64,000 bases of DNA from Nematostella vectensis (lineage: Eukaryota > Cnidaria > Anthozoa > Actiniaria > Edwardsiidae). Shown piece after piece: positions 10,576 to 23,002 of the stretch (position 1 is the first letter of the stretch; the number at the start of each line of letters is the position of its first letter). The notes below the pieces were generated by a model that had not been told where the DNA came from, searched no databases, and worked only from the letters and a program-made list of their open reading frames with translations. The position numbers and the translations under genes are program-made. The stretch covers positions 13,588,460 to 13,652,459 of the forward strand of contig NC_064047.1 of assembly GCF_932526225.1 (NCBI RefSeq), given 5' to 3'.

Positions 10576-11739
10576 AGCACGGAGCACGGGAAAAAGTTCT
10601 TGTCGATTATGCGATGATGATTTATTTTGCCTCAAATTTTGTGACTTAAGGATAAAGTCAACTAGAGGAGATCTACTAACATTCATTCGCGCCAAGATTT
10701 ATCTGGTTTTAGCTAGTAAATTTAAGCAAGTAACAGTTCACATTAAAAAGCGAACAGAACCACAAGAAAGCGACCAAAAAAACAAAAAAAAAAACAATGC
10801 AAGGTGAGTTTCGGACGACGATTTGTATTGTCTATTGAGGATATGACAGTTATTAGGCTTTTTGTTGTCCTTTTTGTATGCTTTGAGGATGCGAGTACTT
10901 AACTTAGTAATCAAATTATTTGAGCATAACAGGTTTTGTTTTGACCTTCTTCGTTTTATCTATATTCTTGATTGTGTTGAATAAAATACAATACAACAAA
11001 AACTGGAATTCGTCTTTAATAAGACTTTTTCAGGGCAGATTGATCGTGTTGAGATATTTCATAAAGGCTAACCAATATCGTGTTGCATTTGTCAAATACT
11101 GCTAAAGACCGTTCTTGTCTTTATATCCTGTGCTCTTAGTCCTAAGAAGATACATATCCTTAGAAGATACAGCAGCTTTTTCAACTTACAAGATAAATTT
11201 TCCTTACCGAGGATAAAAAAAACCCTATTTTCAATATGTATTGTTGTTATTGTCTGCATCTTGCATCTCATGTGTTTATTTTTTTTTCAAATAGTTGTGG
11301 AAAATTAGTTAGATTATAAATGGCTTGATAAAAAGATTGTTTTGAAAGAAATAATAAATAATTGTTTTCACACTTTTATGAACCAGGAACTACCTGAGGG
11401 CCAAGATGAATGCTAAAGACTGGAAGACATGAGAATTAAAAATCATGTCTTGAAGAGAACAGTAGGATGTTCTTATTCACTAGTCATTTGATACCCCCAC
11501 ACCCATGGTCCCAGGGAAGGGTGGGGGATTAAACTTTAATAAAAGCCTGTTTCCAAGTTAAGAGTCAAAAACAGTCAATACCACCACCCCTCTTGACATA
11601 TTCTGGTTAAAAAGTGGTCTAAAACCCCACATTAACCCTTGACTTCTGCGGGACCATAAGGGAGGGGGCGCAAATGACTAGTTCATTACTATGTGATTCA
11701 GCAGTACACACTCATAGGTTTTTTTAGAACAAGATACTT

Positions 11740-13065
11740 ATATAATATAAAACTAAAAACAAACTTTTGCTTTTTAAATAATAAATCTGTAAAGAAAACA
11801 GTTTTCTATCAACCTAAAGATAATGGGAAATATAATTATATAGTAATATAATTATCACATTATTGTTGTTACATTTTCTTTTCAAACATTTAAGGAAGAG
11901 TCATATTTCTTCCTTTTTCTTCTCCCTGTTGACTATTTTTATGCAATTGATGCTCTTTGCTATTTCCCCTCTACACCATAAATAAATTAATGCACAGATT
12001 TGATTTTTAAATTAGACATTTTCATTTATTACTTTCACTTATATTTTCTTTTTAGGATTTTCTTTCCAAGTCTCTTGCCCATTTCATTTATTTTAGATGT
12101 TTAGATTTATTTCATTGGAATAGTTAGATCCAGGGTTTCTCAAAACACCAAAATATAATGCATTACTGGATGTATATTTGTAGATATTAATTCCCATGGT
12201 GATGGAAAATCACCACTTAAAATGGTACATTAAATCTTCAGCATTGCATCTTATCTAAAATTGTGTCTGACACTATATTCCATCTTTGAAATCCTGTTTC
12301 ATCCATTGTTCTTCGCAAGAACAAAGCTTGTCAGAATGTAGCTTTACAAATGTACATTAATGGAACTTTTATTAAGGGGAAGGGTTTTTTAAGGCAAGAT
12401 ACTTAAACTTTATAACACTAGCAACAACCTTGTTCTTTTTCAATAGAAGAATTCTGTTCACATAGCTTGGATAGCAAAGACATGAGGCCTGTGGTGGTGA
12501 AAGGGTTAAGTTAATGGGAAAGGGGAAATGTCAAGAAATGCTCAATCAAATTATTTTCATTACTGTTATATTTTTTTCACCAAACCTTTCAAGTTGAGTC
12601 AATTCACTTTATATCTCCTCTCCCGTCGATTATTTTTTAGTCAATTGATATTCTTTGATTCCTCTCTACCCCAAACATAGATCAATGAAAGGGTTTGGTT
12701 TGAAATTAGAAGTTAGCATTTTCAATCTGTTTTTTCTTCATTGCATTCATTTGGGAGTAGGCCACCAACAACAAGGCCACTATATGGTAAATGGTGGGTG
12801 CACCAATATGTAATGCATGAAAGGAGATATATTTTTGGATTTTAATTTCCAGACATTTTTCTGAATATTCGGTCCAATGAAGGAGAGAATCGCCACTAAA
12901 TCAATACATAAATATCACAGTATGGCATCTAAACAGTCTAAATATATTATTTTGAATCTTTGAAATGCTGTTACATCCATGACATTTTCTGCACAAGGGC
13001 AAAGCTTGTGGGAGTATTGTTTTGATTAAAAAAAGATATTCATAATGGAACTTCTATGATGGGAC
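11740..13065. repeat. Old tandem duplication of about 650 bp in the TLDc intron
   Basis: The segments near 11740-12400 and 12400-13065 are diverged copies in the same order: both contain a T-rich CTTCTCC..GTCGA/TTGACTATTTTT box, an AAATAGATCAATG/AAATAAATTAATG box, an AATATAATGCAT/AATATGTAATGCAT box, an ATCTTTGAAAT block, CATCCAT, and a CAAAGCTTGT block. No coding sequence. Confidence 0.6.
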
Positions 13066-14900
13066 ATAAGAATTTACCATTAGACTCTTGACAACTCATG
13101 CCCAATTCCTGGTTTTCTTGGCCCTATCTATCAGAGACCTGTCTATTAGGCCTTGGCCAAACGAGGACACATGTTGGGGAAACATGTTTCCTAAATGTTT
13201 GCGAGGATGGCCAAACGGTCACGAAACATCCGGAAACATCTTGCACGCGCTTGGAAACATTGTGTCCCGGACACAAAATTTGTGGCGCACAACAATGGTT
13301 CCGTGGTGGCCAAACTGGACATATCCACACCAGGAATTGTGTTTGTTAACTTTGATGTAATGCATAATTTAAATTATTGAATAAGGCCTGGATCCATTTG
13401 GTTGGTACAATAAATAAATCTCGGTAGAGAGCAGGATCCTTGATCCCCCAATACTACCTTTGATCAGTCAACACAAAATGTGTTTATGCTGGCTCCGCTT
13501 TTAGGCAGTGCCTAAATCTATATATTAAAAAAAAAAATAGTAAAGAAGCTTCTATGCATTCATGAATTGTGTCTTTTCCAGTTAAGACCTGCTTCTTGCG
13601 ACCCGCGTAAAGTTTTCTCAGATACGGGGTTTCCACCCTCCAGATATCGGCACTGAAAAATATCACTTCCCGGCTTGCAAAAATGTCCAATTTTTTCATA
13701 AAGAGGGGGGAGGGGAGGGGGAGATTGCCCTTTTCAAGGATAGAAAATAAGTTAAAGTTAAAGATATTTTAACCCCCATCCCATTTAAGCCCCTGTCTAT
13801 AATAATTAAGCCACCACCCCTGCCTGATTTGGGTTTTGTTTTTTTGTACAAAGGAAGTAATATAAATACTTATTAATAGCATCTAAGACTTTATAGGAAC
13901 CAAAATACCTAGTGTCGGATCTGAAAATAATTGAAATAAGTCCCCTGTGTAACCAAGCAGATTTCTTCGGCACTAAAAAGGAAATAAGCGACAGGGGCCT
14001 ATCAGAGATTTTACGATGATTTATTAGAGGCCGTTTTCGGAGCCTACCTGTAGGCTTTGATAGTTTTTCCGGCACTAAAACCCCAAAAACACAAAGTTCG
14101 AGGCGGCCGGATTATGCGAGCTCGAAATATAATTATTATTATATCAAATAGTAATTTATATCTTTTGATAAATAAGATACTACTTATCATAATATTATTA
14201 TATTAAACTACAAAACTATTTTGTCGCGTGATATATCTAGGGACATTAATCTCTTACTCACAACCCTTAAATGGAGCTTCAATGGAGCCTGTCGGGAATG
14301 TAATTACAGTCACAACAAGGGTGAAAAGAATTATCTGCGAAATTCTTTATAGGTAAAAAAGCAAAAAGAATCATAAAACTATTGAGATGATTAACAGTAA
14401 TGATACAAAACTCCCTGCTTTTCTATTAATTAATATCTGAGGCAATTCAACAGTAGGCAAATAACAGAATTACTAGAAAAATAAATGTGCTAAGATATCA
14501 GAATTTTTTCTAAATGGCTCGATTATAATAACCTTTACTTCTAGGATTGTCCAAGGACAAATCTAGTTAGTAAATTGCTCGATTTTAATAACCTTTACTT
14601 CTAGTATTGTCCAAGGACAAATCTAGTTAGTTTGAAAACATTTCCCTGCACCAAACAGCAAAATTTAACGGGTTCACTTTACGTGTTGCAATGAAAGGGG
14701 CTAACAAACTATTTTTTATTTGTCCATCCGATCCTTTTATCAGAAGATATGCGTAATTACATATTTGGTGGAAGGGGGAGGAAAAAGTAACAAGTATTGT
14801 CTGCCAGAGAAGGAACCCTACTACCGCCCTACTTGTATTCGGTTCATAAGATGATGTATTGCAAACGGGCTTTGTCGAGTTCATATAAAAAAAGGACATC
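13066..14900. repeat. Intronic sequence with a direct duplication at 14517-14632
   Basis: Mostly unassigned intron. At 13110-13330 several GGAAACATnTT words hint at an old repeat. At 14517-14632 a 59-bp segment (GCTCGATTxTAATAACC ... ATCTAGTTAGT) occurs twice in tandem with few differences. No gene recognised. Confidence 0.5.
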
Positions 14901-16521
14901 GTGACCGTCCACGGGAAAACGTACACTAAGGTTTTCAAACTCGTGGGCACGTGCACGGGCACACGCCGCTTAAACGGATTTTTTTTCCGTGACCACGTTA
15001 CTTTTTTCCGTTGACACGGAATTTTTTTCATGTGGCCACGGAAGGAAAAGCCGTGGGCACGCGGTAAAAAAGGCCGTTAAAAAGAATTTGAAAGGCCGTT
15101 AACACGGCTGTCAAGATTCCGTGTCTACGAATCAAGCACACGGATCGCGAGTCGTGAATGTTGAACTATTCGATTTAATCTTCCGATTTTAGTGAAAGCC
15201 GTTTTCACAACTTTGAGTCGTTGTGGTGGTTACGGCTTGATGTTAGGTAAACAGTAAACACCGAAATCGGTATCAAACATTCACTGATCGTGGCCGCTCT
15301 AGTGAAATGTCACAGAAATAAATGTGAAATACTTATTCCTTATAATATGTGGGTTAATTTGGTGTGTGTTATGTAGTGATAACACGTAAATACAGGACGA
15401 GAGTTTTGTTATGAACTAGTCGCGGTTTCGGCTTCTTGTTAGAGAAAAAAAGAAACTCCGTTGGTATCAGACATTCGCTGATCATGACCGCTCTTGTGGA
15501 ATCTTACAGATTTCATAATTCCTCATATTCCTCATAATTCGAGGATTTATTTGATGTGTGTTATTTGCATAAACTAGTGGGGATTTCGTTTTTTTGTTAG
15601 ACAAAACTAGAAGCTCCGAAGTCGGTATCAAAGGTTTACTGATTATGGCCGCTCTAGTGAAATAGTACAGAAATAAATCAGAAATACTTATTCCTCATAA
15701 TTCGAGGATTTATTTTATGTGTGCTATATGTGTATATGTAAGATTGCGTAAATAAGGGCGAAAGTTGTGTCATCAACTAGTGGCGATTTCAGCTTGTTTT
15801 TAGACAAACAAGAAACTCCGAAGTCGGTATTTTTGAGCAATTTCGCGCACTTTCCGAACATGTTGTCGCGTGTTTCGTCTTCGTTGTTGATCATAGTTTT
15901 TCTTGTTTGATTTGATACTCGAGATGGTTTGATTTAAATACTTCGATATCGATAAACTAAGCTTTCTTATCAAGTATGCTCACTACTCTACGGCAATCGA
16001 CGTGTTTATCTATGGAAGGAGGAGGAGGAACGGAGATAAACAGCGACAAAGACTTGGCTGTAGTTTTAAATTGATGTTTACTCACTTCCCGCGATTTAAG
16101 GGAGTAATGCATGGTCAAACATAACGCGGAGGCTTCAAAACTTTAATGTCCAGGATCCCGAGAACGTGATCATTAAACAGTTTCGGAGTTTAATGATAAA
16201 AGACTTAGAATTTTTAGCAGTTTAAGAGTTAAATGATGAATAAAAATCCTCATTGACCTTCATTCAAAATCTTTGCGGCCAATCATCCGATGTCCACGAC
16301 GTACACTCGATTGTCTGCAATCCTCCATACGACTTTGAAAGCCGTGAACTTAAGTCTTCTCTACAGTTTAAAAAAAATACTGAAAGTCGTGGGCTAAGAT
16401 TGTGCAACCCGTGTCCACGTAAAGAATATCCGTAGACACGGGAAAAAAATCCGTTTAATATCCGTTTGTTTTTGGCGTTTACACGGAAAACCTAAGTGTA
16501 CGTTTTCCCACGGACGGTCAC
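14901..16521. mobile_element. 1.6-kb non-autonomous inverted-repeat DNA transposon
   Basis: The left end GTGACCGTCCACGGGAAAAC is matched inversely at 16485-16521, the similarity continuing through ACGTACACTAAGGTTTTC for about 40 bp. The interior holds four direct, diverged copies (starting near 15258, 15449, 15612 and 15811) of a 165-200 bp unit with ACTCCGAAGTCGGTAT and CTGATCGTGGCCGCTCT. The margins are rich in CCGTG...CACGG words. No transposase frame. It lies in the TLDc intron. Confidence 0.7.
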
Positions 16522-16684
16522 TCATGAGATGTCATCCTCCATCTCTTCCTAAGATTTACAAAAAGTAACGACACAGTTGAGGTAATGGACAAAAATAGGG
16601 CAAATGTTTTCTTTGTACAATAATGATAGGAAGTCCCGACCCTCACCCTGCTACGGCCCTTCTCGTATTCGTTAGTGTACTCAC

Positions 16685-16921
16685 TTGTCCACGCTACGTC
16701 AGAGTAGCCACCAAACACGTATCGGCCCCCAACGCTCACGAGTACGATGTTCGGCGCTTTGCCGTTGCATTTTTCATGGAAGGTCCTGGCAGCCCAGCCA
16801 TCTCTCTTTGCAGAGAAACATCTGACCCAGCGACTTTTTGGACTCTGCTGCACGGGCTGCAGGAATCCCAAGAGATCTCGGAGGTACTCTGGACCTTTGC
16901 CGCTGAGGATGGCGGACTTCT
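16685..16921 (-). CDS. TRIM-TLDc exon 3, N-terminal half of TLDc
   Basis: Acceptor CAGTTTTAG|AG at 16923-16922, entry in phase 1; donor ACAA|GTGAGT at 16684, phase 1. The exon encodes KSAILSGKGPEYLRDLLGFL, then RWVRCFSAKRDGW, FHEKCNGKAPNIVLV and YVFGGYSDVAW, the classic first half of a TLDc domain. Confidence 0.9.
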
Positions 16922-17875
16922 CTAAAACTGCAACGGAATTACACCATCAAGAGATATTATAGATAAAGGCTTGTACTTCATGGTATGTCCATATTGTATC
17001 CTTCTCCTCGCATTGAGCGATAACGAATTGGAAAACTAATCTTATGAAATACTTGCCTCGGGATAATCACGAGTATGTCTAGATAAGGAGATAAGTGTAA
17101 TAAAAAGTAAAAATTTGGGGTAAACATCAATAGAAAAATACTTAAACAGGAGGCAATTCTCTAAAAATAACGATAGAGGCAAAGAAGAAAGTTGTCAATG
17201 TTCTCGATGTCACGTTGGATCTCAGGAACCAATCGTCCACAGAGAAAGCAATCACCCTAACAACCTCATCAAGAACATTTCAATGCGGGTAAATAAACGC
17301 TTTAGCGAGATCTCTTCATCTGCAGAATGCTGAACAAAGCGGTGCCGGGATACCAACATGTGCTCGACCGCAGTGGATACCAGCACCGCCTGCAGTTCCA
17401 ACGCCAAAAGACCCAGCAATAGGCAGAAACTGGAAATCACCCGTAAATCTGAGCGATGCAGCTACAACTACGCACTTACAAAAAGTTTGTAAATGCGCAA
17501 AAAGGGGACCCAGAGAAACCTGGAAATAGCCTGTAAATAGTCTGTAAATTGTCTGCAAACCTTTGGGATGGAACTAAAGCTTCCCATTGCATAGATATTC
17601 CAGACTGTTTTCAGGGTTTTCTGTGTCCCGTTTTAGTGCATGCTCTTGGTTCTCCGAATACGGATTATTTCCAGTTTATTCACAGACTATTCAAAGACTT
17701 TCTGTCATTGTGAGAAGACTCTAAACAATCTACATACTATTTACAGACAAATATGGCAAATCTAGGGTTTAGAAATATATCTAGTATATATAAAGTCCAA
17801 TTTCCGGTTAATTTCCCGTGTATGTACAGGCTATTTTCATACAATGGAACATGACACAGCTAAAAGAGAATTTAC
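16922..17875. other. Intron 2 of TRIM-TLDc
   Basis: No coding segment recognised. The stretch 17500-17760 repeats CTGTAAATAGTCTGTAAATTG-like words (split here) in degenerate form. Confidence 0.4.
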
Positions 17876-18000
17876 CTTGGCCTTTATAAACTAAGATTGT
17901 CTTTGACAAAGAATCCCAATACTCCTCGTCCACGCATAAATAAACACCATCTTCTCCATCCATTGTATGAACAGTACCGCTTTCGAACATATGCACGTGT
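17876..18000 (-). CDS. Duplicated exon segment, possible alternative TRIM-TLDc exon
   Basis: The minus strand reads GEDGVYLCVDEEYWDSLSK followed by TILVYKGQ and a donor CAAG|GTAAATTCTC in phase 1. It resembles the end of exon 2 (GGVRVVVDQEYWSSMSKKIS, donor ACAG|GTAAATTCTC), including the first intron bases, so it is an internal duplication. Its donor phase would fit exon 3. I could not find an acceptor in the required phase, so it may be an alternative exon, an alternative 3' segment or a relic; the upstream limit is approximate. Confidence 0.45.
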
Positions 18001-18094
18001 TCGCGAAAATTGCGAACAACGCAACAGCAGCTGTTACTGTTAGAGAGGATTACAGTTATTCATAATCAGGACACAACTGTATTGGAGAATTTAC

Positions 18095-18986
18095 CTGTAT
18101 GCTCAGATTCACCAACTGAGACTTGGCTTGATACATCAACTGAGATCTTCTTTGACATGGAACTCCAATATTCCTGATCCACTACAACACGAACTCCACC
18201 CTCCATACAAGGCTTATCCACGGGTTTCTCTGCTAGACTGGATAGCTGGGATAGCACTTCATTCCTAATGGACAAGACATCCACATCATTTGCTTCCCTG
18301 CACATTCTCTCAGCAAACTCCAAACTGCTACGAGCACTTGCAAGTCTCATGGATAAATTCTCTCTCTGGGCAGTCAGCTGCTTCTCTTGCTTCTGACAAG
18401 CTGACTCGATCCCTCCTCTAAGATCAGATCGCATCTTCTCAAGAGCCCCTATCTGCTTATCAATAAACTGATCCAGATTCTTCCTGGTTACAAGTTTATT
18501 TTCGTCAAGATGTTGTTGAGCCTTTTCAAGCAATGCCATCGCCTGTTCAATGTCGGTCAGTTTTGATGTAACTTTTTTTGCTCTTTCCAATATTTCTTCT
18601 TTCTCTCGAGCGATAACGTCACTTGTGAAAAGGTAGTCATGATTTTTATGATCAACAACGGTGCAGTCGCGGCAAATTACTTCCTTACAAGATTCGCAAA
18701 ACAGTTTCAGCTTTTTACCCTTATGTTTGGTGCAGTAGGAAGTTTTGCTCATTGCTAGTAACTTTCCGCTTTTGATCTCATCAAGACTGAGGATAGTATG
18801 GTGTTGCAACGGACGAAGTCTCTTATGAGCCGAGATACACTGCTCACAGACAAAGTGATCGCACTCGTTACATCTCCCTTGGGCAGGCTCGTCACTATCA
18901 CACATTTGACAAACAGTTTTCTTCTTGGAGTCTTCAGATGTCAAAAAAGGAAGAACAGAGATAATACTATTGATCATAAAGTTCAC
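18095..18986 (-). CDS. TRIM-TLDc exon 2, B-boxes and coiled coil
   Basis: Entry in phase 0 after GTTTGAAG, exit in phase 1 (ACAG|GTAAAT). It begins VNFMINSIISVLPFL, the hydrophobic linker typical after the RING of TRIM proteins. A B-box 1-like CxxC..CxxC set (CQMC, CNEC, CEQC) and a B-box 2 (CTKHKGKKLKLFCESC ... CRDC ... DHKNHDY) follow. From about residue 110 of the exon to residue 250 the sequence is a heptad-rich coiled coil (EKEEILERAKKVTSKL type). The tail ends with the VVVDQEYW segment that is duplicated downstream. Confidence 0.9.
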
Positions 18987-20157
18987 CTTCAAACTCGAAA
19001 CATCAGCCGGGGAAATCTAAGAGAAAAAAAAACAGGTTTAATAAAATTCGCATATCGCCATTTAAAAATCAAAAGGGAGGACCATTTTAGATCAGCCTTA
19101 TTGTGGTCTATACTACGATGGATTGTATTAATATAATAATTAATTCTTATCATTAAACTGTTTAATACTCATAAACTATTAGGGAATGGATATAAATTTC
19201 TTGTGGAAAGAATTCAAGTTCACAGTGATTCGTACACATTTAGGGAAAGTTCATTTATTATCCCGAGAGGGGGGTGGGGGGGTGGGGGGTTCGTGAGGAT
19301 TTTGATAAAAGTAAGGAAAAAAATTAGTTGCCCCCCCTTCAGGTGGAACAAAATTTTCCATGCCCCCCTTATGCCCCATCCCTCGAGAAAACCCGAAGAA
19401 AGAAGGAGCAAAGAAGGGAACAGCAACGCCAATGTTGAAGGAACGCGAGCAAGGAATTGAAAAAGTGAAGGCACTCAATTTCTCAAATGTGCGACTAAAT
19501 CCAGGTTGTCAACCTGATAAGGGTTGTTGCTCTAATTGACACAGAAGAAGCGAAAAGGCTTTTTGTTCTTCCCCACGCGAGAAAAGCGCAGCAGGAGAAA
19601 AAAAAAGAAAGAGAGAGGAAGACAGCTTGTAGCATTAGAGCGTTTTGGTAATGATTTCAAATATGGAACATAAGCATATAGCGGAAACCATGAAAAAAAA
19701 GGTGTATACAGGTTTACATAGCATCGATGAAACGTAGTTTAATACATATCCTTGACTCATGGATTGTGCATGCCAAAAAACTGCCGCAAACCGAGACTCT
19801 TTGAAGCAAGAAGTCTGATTTGACACTTGGTCAAATTATTTAGAAGGGACAACACCCAAAGAAATCAAATCAGTGACCCGCCTTTTTAAAATCCACACAC
19901 ATTCGGCACCTTCACCTTTAGACCTCAAAAATTTCTCAAGGCCCACCCACAGTATCCTCACCCACCCCCCCACCCCACAGTATCCTCACGCCCCCCCCCC
20001 TACAACCCCTCCCTCGGGATAATAAATGAACTTTCCCTTAGTTCTCAATTGAAAAGCACTATGTTGTTTAAATCAATTTGTTTGTTGCAGCAAAACGTTT
20101 GTTACACAAGTTGTGCCAAGGTCATTTAACTAATAGATGTATTTTTTGACAGATTAC
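18987..20157. other. Intron 1 of TRIM-TLDc
   Basis: No gene. It holds a G-rich run at 19267-19290, purine-rich stretches near 19380-19430 and 19590-19620, and C-rich runs at 19960-20010 whose wording (CCCCCAC, TATCCTCAC) is repeated twice. Confidence 0.4.
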
Positions 20158-20343
20158 CTGGAATCCCGCCTTACAGAGGGGGCACACAAGTTTTCCTCTC
20201 CCTTCAGAGTGCACTGCCAGCTCTTCCAGGCAGTGCCGACAAAATGAGTGCAAGCAAGGCAGCACTCTAGGATCGTTGAAGTGCTCTATACATATAGAGC
20301 ACGTCACCTCATCCTCGAGGCGCCTGCTGGCAGATGTTGCCAT
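20158..20343 (-). CDS. TRIM-TLDc exon 1, RING finger
   Basis: ATG at 20343, 62 codons, donor CCAG|GTAATC in phase 0. Encodes a C3HC4 RING: CSIC, then CLHSFCRHC, ending CPLC at residues 55-58. RING fingers bind E2 enzymes; the zinc ligands all appear present. The 5' UTR and promoter are not identifiable. Confidence 0.92.
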
Positions 20344-22754
20344 TTCTTCAAGAAAAAACTAGAAAAGCATAAGAAAATGGTTATTACACTGCTACTCATA
20401 TCAGCCTTAAAAACACTATCAATATCCCTGAGAATTCTCTTATTTCTGTGATGATATAAAAAACTATGAATTATCAGCGCTGGAGAAGTTGCAGTCCAAA
20501 GCAGTTTTGGGGTAGGTATTAGATGTTTATTTTATTGTATTATTTTCGCGATTTTGGTGCAAGAAAATCAAACAAAACAATTGGAATTAAAATGTGCTTT
20601 CATGTTCATGCGTGAGCTTATTTAATTTTAACGCATCCCAATTTTCATGGAACTTTCGCGTCACTTTTTTTTCTCTCGAAATTGTTAAAATCGCAAGATT
20701 AAAGTGACGCGAAGATAAAGAAGAATAAGGTATACTATACCAATTCTGCACCTGTTGGACATATATTCTACCTTATGACTAGGTGAAGCGAAGATATTAA
20801 GTTTATTTCCATTCCATTAGGGACCTTCCCTAATGAGTTGAACCTTTTTTTATATTGAACCATGAATCACCCTAAGTGGGAGGAAAAAAGCTGTCCTTCA
20901 AACAGTGGAATGTTTGGTAATTAACATGTCTTTCTCCCGCCGAGTGTCACAAACTGTGCGCGAAAATAAGGCCTCCCGGATTTTGTGTATTTGTCAGTTT
21001 ATTGGCTATGAACCCAACACTTCTAGAATACACTAACTAGAGGTCTATCACAAATCATGCATTCCGATTGGCTGAGCTACTAATTAGTGATAGACGATGA
21101 GTAGAGAAATTCTCGGGAAAAAGGCGGCTGAATCGCGATTTGACGAAGTTAGCGGCGACTTAAGGGACGTCCCTGCTCCAATAAACTATAAAGCAAGTCA
21201 GAAGAAAAAGTTCCAAGGAAAGGTAGAACTGGAAGACACAAATGCACACGCCAATCAATCGGGGCAAATGACAGTCGAATTTGCCATTTCGTGCATGATG
21301 TATTCCTACTAGCCAACTAGCCCGACTTTACGCTCAAATGAGCGTCTAGTTTACAATAAGTTTACATTATGCAGAATGGAAGCCAACCAGAGTTTATTTA
21401 TCCAAGAAAAGAAATAAAGATGAGCTTAATCGCTGTCTCCAAGAATTTAATGCTTTGGTTCGGCAAAAGAATGGCAAATACAATGGTTTATTTGAAAGAA
21501 ACCTAAACCGTGCTGTCTAAATCGGCCTTAATTAAGCTGCTTAGTGAGGCGGCACCGAGCTTGGCTAGTCAGAAAAGGCTGACTTCGACAGCACGATTCA
21601 GTCGCATGCGACCTGTCTACGACATGTCTTAGCCCTGAATAAACACTACGACTTTTTCAGTCGAGCATCGTAGCCGAGTCGTAGGTTGATTTACACGACT
21701 CTAGTTGTAGATGTGTTGCGGGCAAGTCGCATACGACTAAATCGTGCTGTTTAGATCAGCCTTAATAAATCAAGTATAGATTGCCAATTAGACATGCGAA
21801 ATACAAGTTTTGGGAAAAAAGTAGGTTAAATATAAACATTTCGAATTCCTCGAATGTTCCGTAAATCGAATCGAAAGCGGAAGTGAAACTAATTTCATGT
21901 CACCTCTTCAGCTTTATCACGCCGAAGACAAATGAATAGATTCACTTTTAGACGCCTTACAAATAAAGGAACAGCTAATAGCTAAAATAGGGTGGAAAAC
22001 GCGATATAAATACCTGTTTCTTGTCGAAATCTTCTCAGACGAATCCTAACTTACAATGGAAGCGTCTGATCAACCCTTCGGGAAAGACGCAAAGGGATCT
22101 AGACCCTAGTCCCCACGCAGTCAGTCAGACCGCCCCCTGTCACGCAAGGCGAGCTCAGCAGTCACATGCGGAACCAAACAAAACAGAAGCAAACAGCGTT
22201 GACTTTGATCGCGAAGAATTCTGCATCTCAGATAAGGCTCAATATTTTCTAGTCTTCCTAGACTCGATTATTTAGCTCAGTTGAAATTGGACTCAGGCGC
22301 ATTACGAGACACAGATCCCCCAGAGGTCAGAGCGGTCGCGTGATGCTTGGACAGGCCCTACACAAGCCCTTGAGCCTGAATTATTCTATTTTCTATTACT
22401 ATATGGTTGCCAGGGCGCTAAGACAAGCATCTGTCTATGGTTGCCAAGGCGCTAAGACGAGCATTATGGAGGGATATGGTTGCCAGGTGCTCATTATCAA
22501 TAAGTGAACCTTTTGTGTCTTTATTGAAAATACTATCGGATTTTTTTTATCAAAGACGGTCCCTCTGTTTAATCACCGCCATTTCCCTGGTTCTACATCC
22601 GCTTGGACATGAAAGCGCAGCGTTTCTGAATATATTTTGCAGTTTTATCTGTAGATAGCACAAATCAAACTTAAATAAAAGGGAAGCTATTGAGCCATTG
22701 CATTAAATGGCAGCGTGATTGGCCTTCTCTAACATGAACCTTAATATCTTCAAG
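20344..22754. other. Region between TRIM-TLDc and RPL24 exons; includes a foldback at 21590-21750
   Basis: The sequence upstream of both the minus-strand TRIM-TLDc gene and the plus-strand RPL24 exons. The first RPL24 exons (N-terminal about 30 residues) were searched for by eye and not found. At 21590-21612 AGCACGATTCAGTCGCATGC is inverted at about 21727-21750 (ACGACTAAATCGTGCT), forming a small foldback or MITE-like element. A 22401-22495 stretch repeats ATGGTTGCCAGGGCGCTAAG two and a half times. A TATA-like GATATAAATA is at 22004. Confidence 0.45.
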
Positions 22755-23002
22755 GTGTTCAACTTCTTAAACAAGAGATGTGAGCGTGCCCTTCTCATGA
22801 GACGCAACCCCCGTGAGGTGACCTGGACTGTTCTGTATCGCCGCAAGCACAAGAAAGACACCCAGGAGGAAGTGTCCAAGAAGCGCACCCGCCGTAATAT
22901 CAAGTTCCAGAGGTCTGTACAGGGTGCGTCTCTTGACAACATCCTCGCCAAGAGAAACCAGAAGCCTGAGGTCCGCAAGGCGCAGAGAGAGCAAGCTATC
23001 AG
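22755..23002 (+). CDS. RPL24: RPL24 exon, central conserved part
   Basis: Follows CTTCAAG and encodes [19 protein letters not shown], then [21 protein letters not shown] and [19 protein letters not shown], which is the highly conserved centre of eL24. It ends at ATCAG|GTGACT in phase 2. No stop or frameshift inside. Confidence 0.93.

Larger units (their letters stand above)
9909..20343 (-). other. TRIM-TLDc gene (RING, B-boxes, coiled coil, TLDc), whole locus
   Basis: Four exons in phase make a 545-residue protein: 20158-20343, 18095-18986, 16685-16921 and 9909-10231. Each junction has GT and AG ends and the phases fit (0, 1, 1). Order of domains: RING, B-box 1, B-box 2, antiparallel coiled coil, short linker, then a TLDc domain split over the last two exons. 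RBCC proteins are usually E3 ubiquitin ligases; TLDc domains occur in OXR1, NCOA7 and TBC1D24 and bind V-ATPase or protect from oxidative stress. The combination suggests a ligase targeted through TLDc, perhaps at endolysosomal membranes, which is inference. The last intron is 6.4 kb and holds an ancient duplication and an inverted-repeat transposon. A second copy of the exon-2 3' end lies at about 17876-18000. Confidence 0.85.

Noticed and set aside
13088-13380. Overlapping frames in several phases near 13.2 kb
   Set aside because: Multiple overlapping frames with no domain similarity; probably an old repeat with GGAAACAT words.
22021-22275. 84-codon plus-strand frame upstream of RPL24
   Set aside because: Does not resemble the missing eL24 N-terminus and has no donor in a fitting phase.
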